Source: Piezodorus guildinii | Taxonomy: Eukaryota > Arthropoda > Insecta > Hemiptera > Pentatomidae | Assembly: GCA_023052935.1 (NCBI GenBank) | Contig: CM041292.1 | Span: 171,009,900-171,073,899 of the forward strand | Reading direction: 5' to 3' | DNA: 64,000 bases | Shown here: positions 36,690-64,000 of the stretch, piece after piece | Position numbering within the stretch: position 1 is the stretch's first letter | Layout of the letters: each line of letters starts with the position of its first letter | Made by a program: the position numbers and the translations under genes | Notes under the pieces: generated by a model | What the model was told of the DNA's origin: nothing | What the model saw: the letters and a program-made list of their open reading frames with translations, nothing else | Database searches by the model: none

Positions 36690-37136
36690 TTCCCATAAAC
36701 TTAGAACCTACAGAAGAAGATAAAATCCAGGAAGACATAGAAGGACTTAAAAATAACAGAGCACCAGGTATTGATAAAATCCCAGCAGAGCTATATATGC
36801 GTAGAGATTCAGAACTGATAAAGCTCCTGCAAAAATTTTCAGTTTTTGTGACATGACAGCCATGTTTTTGTGACATCTTCATTAACTCCAAACAAGCATA
36901 TGATTTCATTAATCAGGAGGAAGCGTACAAAGCCATGATATAAATGAATGTACCTTAAAAACTTGTAAGCCTTGTCAAAATAACAATGATGGGTAATGGA
37001 TGTTTCGTAGAGTGTCAGGGATAGGAGCAAACAGAGGAAACTGGCGATCTTTACTAGAGCAGGTAAAGTCTTAGATGATTTTGGCGTGTACAACCGCTTC
37101 TTCAACAAATTATAGTATTTAGTTACATTTATGAGA

Positions 37137-37166
<30 letters not shown>
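36690..37166 (+). pseudogene. LINE reverse transcriptase relic with poly(A)
   Basis: The frame reads KIQEDIEGLKNNRAPGIDKI then PAELY (RT start motif). After frame changes come INSKQAYDFINQEE, where the aspartate block is degraded, and KLVSLVKITM. A run of about 26 A at 37140-37166 may be its 3' tail. Confidence 0.6.
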
Positions 37167-37168
<2 letters not shown>

Positions 37169-37196
37169 GAGGGTAACCTATGAGTGTAATGGACAA

Positions 37197-37446
37197 GCAA
37201 TAACAAACATAAGATCACCATATTGCAGGTTCAAACCTGACAGATGACCTTGGATTTTCAATCGCAGTAAAACAACCTTAGTTACATATGTCGTCCTTCG
37301 GAGGGGAAGTAAAGAGGTGTTCCCGTGCCTGTGTGGTCAGATACTCGTCAAAGATTCCTATCCTAATTAAACCAGAATGGCCAAAATTTAGGACTTCGCC
37401 ACATCATCGGATTAACCACAGTTGTATAAAATGACGTTAAATGAAT
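37197..37446 (+). mobile_element. tRNA-derived SINE, copy 3
   Basis: B-box-like GGTTCAAACC is followed by the family blocks gtccttcggaggggaagtaa, gtgttcccgtgcctgtgtgg, ctatcctaattaaacc and an atgaataaac tail. Confidence 0.75.
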
Positions 37447-37840
37447 AAACTTAAAAACGAGAGGGAGGAAAAGTTTAAAATTATCTACCCAGGGTGCTGC
37501 GTTCCGGAAATCAAGATTGCATGACAATAATTTAAAAAATAAAATAATAAAACTGTTCAGATTAACAATCAACAAAATGCCTTTTTTTTTTTGTCTGAAT
37601 TTCTACAGAACCTAAAAAAATTGAAAATAAATGAAACTGATAATTTGCAAAGTGCTAACCAAAACTGACATTTTGACAACCACTGTAACCTTCCTCCTAT
37701 TGGTAGTGTATCTTATCAATTGTAGTTTTGTTATCAATGTTTTGGATTTATTTAGTTAAGGGTGATTATGGTTTCTACTCTTAAAAATATTTATGAAACA
37801 AGGAAATAGATAAGATTTTGTTTAAAATATTTAGTGAAAC

Positions 37841-58308
<20,468 letters not shown>

Positions 58309-58426
58309 GTTAGTATTTTGTTATAATAATAACACCTTATTTGTGATTCAAATGTTCATATATAGCCACTGTTTAGAATTTGGAAAAGAGAATTACTAGA
58401 AGGATAAATCTTACTTATTAAAAAAA

Positions 58427-58442
<16 letters not shown>

Positions 58443-58475
<33 letters not shown>

Positions 58476-58477
58476 TA
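58443..58477. repeat. (TA)n target of the gypsy insertion
   Basis: A23 followed by an interrupted TA tract. Its last TATA is the copy of the target duplication next to the LTR. Confidence 0.9.
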
Positions 58478-58657
58478 AGATATGTGAAGTGGCAAAAGAT
58501 AATTTAAAAAAAGTAAAGGTTATAAGTAAACTACTCATATGGTTCCAGAAATAATACTGATTTATTCAGAGATGTAACCTGCTCAAATACCTTTCGTAGG
58601 TTATTTACATTCCCAACTGGTATTAAGACTGTTACTGCCAGGCTCCAGCCCTTAACT
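58478..58657 (-). repeat. 3' LTR of the gypsy element
   Basis: On the element strand it runs from AGTTAAGGGCTGG to CACATATCT. It differs from the 5' LTR at one base. Confidence 0.93.
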
Positions 58658-58667
58658 CCCCCCCACC
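58658..58667 (-). other. Polypurine tract
   Basis: GGTGGGGGGG on the element strand directly abuts the 3' LTR and would prime plus-strand synthesis. Confidence 0.8.
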
Positions 58668-59042
58668 AGTTTACAAAGATCCTTTGGAAACTCTCAAACA
58701 TAGGAATGGGCTCGAAACTAACAGTCCTCAGCCTTCATACCTTACAATTATACTTACAAACTAAGGCTTAAAAAGAACAAAAAAGAATACATGAAATCTA
58801 TGAAAAAAAAAATAAATAAAAAAAATTTAACTAACACAGCACAAATTACAAAACTAGAAATGACATAGGCACTGTAACACACTTAGAAAGGAAAAAATAA
58901 AAAATAAAATAGAATAGTCATTATTACAATATGTGGTGCAGGTATCAGAAGCAATGTCCCGACAATCACAGAAACGAAAAACATATAACAAAAAAGAATG
59001 GTTTTGTACAGGCAGAGATGAGAGCACCACGGCGGAGGTCAT
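58668..59042 (-). other. Gypsy 3' untranslated segment
   Basis: 375 bp between the pol stop and the polypurine tract. No env frame was found. Confidence 0.7.
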
Positions 59043-62000
59043 CTAGCGCGCCTCTACCACTGGCAGCTTCAGCTGTTCGACATGCACTGTACGCCTCTTT
59101 TTAGGCCCATGAACACTGTCAATAGTCACTAAATTATGCTCCCTGATCGCAGTTACCCTGAATGGGCCCTCGTACCGCAGCAACTCCTTTCCCCTATTAG
59201 TTCCCAGCCTCCGATAAACAATAGACCCAATCTTAAGTGCGCCCATCGGATCCTTCAAACCGAGGTTATCCCGCTCTACCCGACGGCTCTTTTCCCGCTG
59301 TAGTTTTCTTCGCACTTTTTCCCACGTCTTTCTGATCTCGATCCGGTTGTGAACAACATCCCTCGCGCTCTGATCATTAGTCGTAGTACCCTGCCAATCA
59401 CGCCTCGGACCCCGCAAACCGAAAAGAATTTCCATCGGGGAAAATCCCGTCACAGAGTGGATTGAATGGTTATACGCCACTATAGCTTTCTTCATGGCCA
59501 CATCCGCCTCTAACCCTTTCTCACCCTGGTACACCCGAAGATGGTCGCTTTGAGTGCTATGGAGCCGTTCTATACCACCTCGACTTTTAGGGTGGCCAGG
59601 TGTAGTAAAATGCCAGGTGATTTCGAGGCTTCTCGCCTCTTCCCGAACCGTGGCATTGTCGAATTCCCGCCCCTTATCAGAAGAAATCCTATCCGGTACC
59701 CCATAGAACTGCACCCACATGTGAAGAGCCTCCAACACTGCTTCCGCGGATTTGTCAAGAACCCGATGTCCCATGGCAACCTTACTAAAGAGATCTATAA
59801 TAGTGACCCACTTGAAACCCTGCCAAGTGAAGGTGTCGATTTGGAGGTCCTGAAGCGGTGTGTCCACTGTGGGCGTCTCCTTCTGTCTGCCACGCGGAGG
59901 ATGGCGATCATACTTCGTGCGCAAGCACACCTCGCACGTCCCGATAGTGTCTTGGATTGTCCTTTTCATACCCCACCAGAAGTACTTCCGACGCAAAGCT
60001 TGGAGAGTCTCGTTTATCCCACGGTGATTGGTTTTACCCTGGTGGTAAGCTAGGGTGACCTCTTTTTGCCGTTCCTCATCCCTCACCGTTTCGACCGCGT
60101 ATCTACACCGGATAAAGGATCTATCAATGCCTAGCCGCTCGGTCCGCCAAAGTCTTCTAATTTTGTCCCAGATGGTGGCGTTGCCCACGTACAGATAATG
60201 ACATTTCCCTGGTTCCGACGCGTCCAATAACACCCTACAGATTTGCTCGTCACGGACTCCCGGTTGTGACCAGACGACGTGAACCCTACTGTTTCCATAT
60301 TGACTACTTTCAATCTTCATCGCGCCCGCGGTCCTCGTTTTCCAAATGACCTGGCGACGTTTATCGTTTATGATGTCATCAATTTCCTCCATTTTGACCG
60401 GCCTATCATCCCCCGAGCTCCCTTCGTCCCGGGACACCTCACTCCCTTCTGTCTCGGTCGCAGCAGTCTCACCTTCCCCTTCGGGCTTCCAATCGCTTAA
60501 AAATTGGGGCCCATCTCGTGACGATTCTCCTTGCTCCAGTGCATTAACCATGATGGCACGCGACAGCCAGTCAGCAACTACATTATCCTTTCCCGGCTTA
60601 TAAATAATCTCAATATTATATTGACTTAGGGATTCCTTCCATCTCGCAACCCGCGCCGAGGATTCTCTCAACTTTCCCACCCATTGAAGAGGACGGTGGT
60701 CGGTATGAACGCGAAACCTTCTTCCAAACAGGTATGGCCGAAAATGGTCAACAGCCCACACTATGCCTAACAGTTCACGCTCTAAAGCACTATATCGCGC
60801 CTCAGCGTCGGTAAGTCGCCTGCTTGCGTAAGCGACGGGACGTTCTCCTCCCACTTCACCCTGCGATAGTACCGCTCCCAATGCGTATTCGCTGGCATCA
60901 GTGGTGATGGTAAAAAGTTGGTTAAAGTCCGGGAACGCCAACACTGGCTCCGCTAGCAACCTTTCCATACACTTCCGAATGTTCTGCTCCATCACCGGGG
61001 TCACCACAAGTTTCGCGCCTTTCTTGAGCAAATTATTGATCGGTACTAAGCACTCTGCCATGTCGGGCACAAATCGCCTATAGTAATTTAGCGTACCAAG
61101 GAGCCGACGAATCCCTTTAATGTCCTTAGGAACGGCCATACGACGAATCGCCTCCACTTTTGCGGCATCCGGCCTGATCCCCTCTCGCGAAATCGTATGA
61201 CCCAGAAAATTAATCTGTTCCTGTCCGAGTATCGACTTTTCCCTCGACAATTTAAGGCCAAACTGGCGAATCCTCTGAAAAACGCGCCTCAAATGTTCCA
61301 CATGCTCGCCTTCCGATTTGCTAAAAACCAAGAGGTCATCCATATACACTTGGCACATTGTTTCGTCGATACCTCTCAAGAATTCATCCATGAGGCGTTG
61401 AAAAGTAATGGCGCGTTCTTGAGTCCAAACGGCATGCGGGTGAACTCATAATGCCCCCTTTCGAAAGTAAACGCAGTTTTATGTTGGTCTTTAGGATGCA
61501 TTTTTATCTGGTGGTAGCCCGCTTTGAGATCCAAGGTACTAAAGATCACCGCCCCACTCAATCTATCTAATATATCCTCGAATCGAGGAATAGGATACCT
61601 CTCATCCACGGTATTATCGTTCAACTGGCGATAATCGATTACAACTCTGTATTTTTCCTTGGTTTCCCCGGGAGCTTCCTTCTTTCTCACCACCCATAAG
61701 GGACTGTTATACGGCGATGTGCTATCGACGATAATACCCTGAGATTTTAAGCTATTTAGTTCGTCCCTAATATGCTGCCTAAGCGCTTGAGGATATCTCC
61801 GCTCTTTTACATATGTTACCCTGTCCTGCTTTAGCGGTATCTCATGAACTGTTCTCCCTGTAACACCGAGTTTTTCACCCTCACGAAAGAAGATATCTCC
61901 GAACTCCGCTGTCACCGTTTCCCTCCAATCATCGACCCTTTTTACAGCGCCTATACGCGCCCATTCATCCCTAGCGCCCTCTCGGCATTCGTAAGTTCTT

Positions 62001-62557
62001 TCTCCGAGCCTAACACTCCAAATCCCCTGATTGTTTCTCACTCTCGCTCCAACTCGTCCCAATAAGTCGCAACCCACTATCATCTGATACTCCCGGGTCA
62101 TGCTCCCCACCATGTGGACTTTGAGCTCTCCCCCATTCTCTACCCACCTTTTTAGCCCAATTACGGCTTCTCCCTCTACTTTACAAGGGCCCCCCAGAGT
62201 GATTAATTGACAATTACAACTCCTAACCCGGGGTGCTCTCTCTCTATTACATAATAACCCTAGCGCCTCTCGTGTCATAATCGTACTCGAGCTTCCTGTA
62301 TCTACTAGTCCTCTTACTCCCTTCATCACTTTAATTATTGGCAACCAGCATTGCTTACCCCAAATGCTGTTGCATATGTTGGTCGCCTCTCCGCCGACAC
62401 GCTCCTCATATCCCCGCTCGCTGCCTCCTGCCAGCTGCCACTCGTCGGGGTTGACTCTGCCTGCTGCCTGCTTCTCCTCCGCTGCCGCTGCTTCCGGGTT
62501 CCTCGCCCTCCGTCTCCGAAGTTTCCGATGCTTCCGTGATCTCCTCAGAAGGTCCAC
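59043..62557 (-). pseudogene. pol: gypsy pol (protease-RT-RNase H-integrase), one frame break
   Basis: Two frames make up pol. The first (62557-61376) has the aspartic protease GLVDTGSSSTIM and RT blocks VIDYRQLN, STLDLKAGYHQI and MPFGLKNAP. The second (61391-59043) has VYMDDLLVFS, RNase H TDASEYALGAVLSQ, the integrase HHCC finger ending CEVC, and integrase D-D-E blocks LQIDTFTWQG, ISSDKGREFDN and GGIERLHST. The frame changes by one base near 61410, between MPFGLKNAP and YMDD, so this copy should not make a complete polymerase unless the base is a sequencing error. Pol overlaps the end of gag by 152 nt in another frame, implying recoding. Confidence 0.93.
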
Positions 62558-63653
62558 TTCTACGAGGCCAGCCGGTATTTCTTCTCATTTTCTGTGCATT
62601 GACTTCTATAGGATCCCTTCCTGGCGATTCTTTCCTCTTAAATAGGTAGGGACACTGTCTAGCAATGTGCCCTTCTGTCCCACATTCGAAACATTTAGTG
62701 CGAGGGCACTTCGCTACTAGATGACCCTGCTTTCCGCACCCGTGGCACTTCCGGTCATCCTTCCAGGGTCCATTTCTTGGCCTTGACTGCTCTGGTCTCT
62801 TATCAACTGCTGTTCTCTGTCGGTCTCTCCTGTCGTACTGTTCTTTTCTCCTCCAGCTTATTGGTGTGTTCCGGGGGCGTCTATCTGGTATCCTGGTCCA
62901 CCCTGGTTCATCTATCACCATCCTCGTTTCCTCTTCCCGAGCGCTGGCATCAACCATGTCTTGCGCACACTCTACAAATGTGCGATCACTGGGTAGGGAC
63001 TCCCTCCTTCCAGTTTCCTTCGCCAACTGTACCTTTAGGATAGTGGAAAGGAACAGCATTCTGCGTTCGACTTCGACAGCACTTAGGGTTTCTCGCAGTT
63101 TTTCCGTGATGCTGTGATATCGTGCTAAGAGAACCCCGGCGTATTGCCCCGATGTCTGTCGCGATGAGCGCCTCTCTCTAAACATTTGAAAAATGTCCTC
63201 CTCCAGTGTCCATCGACCTCCACCGAAGGCCTTCTTCAGCCTTTCTTTTATCACTAGCCAGGGCGTCTCTTCGTCGGCTTGAATTTGGTTTAGTACGCTC
63301 CGACTTACCCTACATACTAACGCTGCCTTTAATGATTCGGCGTCTCCTAAGCTGAGAAGGTTCTCTTCCAGTTTGCTTTCTATCCTAGCTATGAGCCTAT
63401 CCCCACCTTTTAGAAAGTGGTTCAGCTCTCCCACTTCCCCACCGAAACGTTCTAGGTCTGAAATTGCCTTCTGTAGATCCTGTGACGTCGCCGTCTTGAC
63501 CTTTATCAACTCTAGAACATTTAGCTGTGTTTCCGCTAGCGTGTTTGTTGGTAGCGGAAGAACTTCCGGAACGAGTTGTTGCTGGATTTCTGGAACAGGC
63601 TGGTAGGTTTCTACATTACATACTGGCGGATTGATAATTTCGTCGCAAGGCAT
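62406..63653 (-). CDS. gag: gypsy gag (capsid-nucleocapsid)
   Basis: I take the ATG at 63653-63651 (MPCDEIINPP) as the start. The frame stays open upstream through the primer-binding site, so an earlier start is unlikely to be the real one. The product is about 415 residues. The central part contains a capsid-like region (RLKKAFGGGRWTLEEDIF). Two CCHC zinc knuckles, CHGCGKQGHLVAKC and CFECGTEGHIARQC, near 62770-62660 mark the nucleocapsid. A serine/glycine-rich acidic tail overlaps the start of pol. No frame break was seen, so gag may be intact. Confidence 0.88.
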   Translation of the reverse strand: MPCDEIINPPVCNVETYQPVPEIQQQLVPEVLPLPTNTLAETQLNVLELIKVKTATSQDLQKAISDLERFGGEVGELNHFLKGGDRLIARIESKLEENLLSLGDAESLKAALVCRVSRSVLNQIQADEETPWLVIKERLKKAFGGGRWTLEEDIFQMFRERRSSRQTSGQYAGVLLARYHSITEKLRETLSAVEVERRMLFLSTILKVQLAKETGRRESLPSDRTFVECAQDMVDASAREEETRMVIDEPGWTRIPDRRPRNTPISWRRKEQYDRRDRQRTAVDKRPEQSRPRNGPWKDDRKCHGCGKQGHLVAKCPRTKCFECGTEGHIARQCPYLFKRKESPGRDPIEVNAQKMRRNTGWPRRSGPSEEITEASETSETEGEEPGSSGSGGEAGSRQSQPRRVAAGRRQRAGI

Positions 63654-63741
63654 TATTAGATTTTTAAAAAAAACGATAGATGCTGTAAACGAGAAAAGAA
63701 AAAAAATGTCACTAATATTGGTAATACGTACGCTCTGAGTT

Positions 63742-63759
63742 TCCCGGGTTTCGGCACCA
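63742..63759 (-). other. Primer-binding site
   Basis: TGGTGCCGAAACCCGGGA on the element strand is complementary to a CCA-ended tRNA 3' terminus and begins at the last base of the 5' LTR. The tRNA species was not determined. Confidence 0.85.
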
Positions 63760-63938
63760 GATATGTGAAGTGGCAAAAGATAATTTAAAAAAAGTAAAGG
63801 TTATAAGTAAACTACTCATATGGTTCCAGAAATAATACTGATTTATTCAGAGATGTAACCTGCTCAAATACCTTTCGTTGGTTATTTACATTCCCAACTG
63901 GTATTAAGACTGTTACTGCCAGGCTCCAGCCCTTAACT
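63759..63938 (-). repeat. 5' LTR of the gypsy element
   Basis: 180 bp, same boundaries as the 3' LTR. The element promoter and polyadenylation signals should lie here. Confidence 0.93.
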
Positions 63939-64000
63939 TATATTTGTTATGGTTAACATATTTTTTGCCGCTTTGAAAAATGCATTTTTTCACTTCGATC

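Larger units (their letters stand above)
58478..63938 (-). mobile_element. Ty3/gypsy LTR retrotransposon, nearly full length
   Basis: The 5461 bp element is bounded by two 180-bp LTRs (58478-58657 and 63759-63938). I find one mismatch between them (base a versus t in the cctttcgt-ggtt block). The 4-bp duplication TATA lies at 58474-58477 and 63939-63942. It carries a primer-binding site, a polypurine tract, gag, and pol in the order protease, RT, RNase H, integrase. No env-like frame occurs between pol and the 3' LTR. LTRs start AGTTA on the element strand, as in the gypsy group. It is antisense to WDR7 and probably inside its next intron. Confidence 0.95.

Noticed and set aside
59541..60053. 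Plus-strand frame of 170 codons over the gypsy pol
   Set aside because: It is a shadow of the integrase coding strand; composition and motifs belong to the minus frame.

Overview
This is nuclear DNA of an insect. It is AT-rich, the genes are split by GT-AG introns full of microsatellites, and the gene set is animal: an alanyl-tRNA synthetase, the insect BMP ligand gbb, an AKTIP/FTS homologue and WDR7 (Rabconnectin-3 beta). The transposon load (mariner, hAT, Tc1, several non-LTR LINE clades, a Ty3/gypsy element and a tRNA-derived SINE) also fits an insect, perhaps a hemimetabolous one. That last point is only an impression.

Layout. Positions 1-6054 (+) hold the last four coding exons of cytosolic alanyl-tRNA synthetase, with a dead mariner in the upstream intron. 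Positions 6055-12310 are intergenic. Positions 12311-21825 (+) hold a complete six-exon gbb/BMP5-8 gene, with a hAT-type MITE, a second dead mariner and LINE scraps in its introns. Positions 23858-31309 (-) hold a complete seven-coding-exon AKTIP homologue, convergent with gbb. Positions 31310-37840 are a transposon-rich intergenic zone with a 5'-truncated LINE whose 647-codon RT frame is intact. Positions 37841-58308 (+) hold the first 19 coding exons of WDR7; the gene continues past the window. A 5.46 kb Ty3/gypsy element (58478-63938, minus strand) follows; its LTRs are almost identical, and since the last WDR7 exon seen ends in a GT donor it probably sits inside a WDR7 intron.

The four host genes are functionally unrelated: translation, BMP signalling, Hook-complex vesicle transport, and V-ATPase regulation. 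I rebuilt their exons by joining open frames at splice sites with consistent phase and by comparison with remembered family sequences. No alignment was run.

The most interesting item is at the end of the synthetase gene. Its last exon runs without a stop from the conserved C-Ala domain into about 178 extra residues that look like a glutathione S-transferase fold of the kind found in MetRS, ValRS, EPRS and eEF1B-gamma. An AlaRS-GST fusion is not the known architecture of animal AlaRS. Secondary points are hammerhead-ribozyme-like motifs in WDR7 introns, a five-copy tRNA-derived SINE family, a transposon nested in a hAT MITE, and several fold-back elements.
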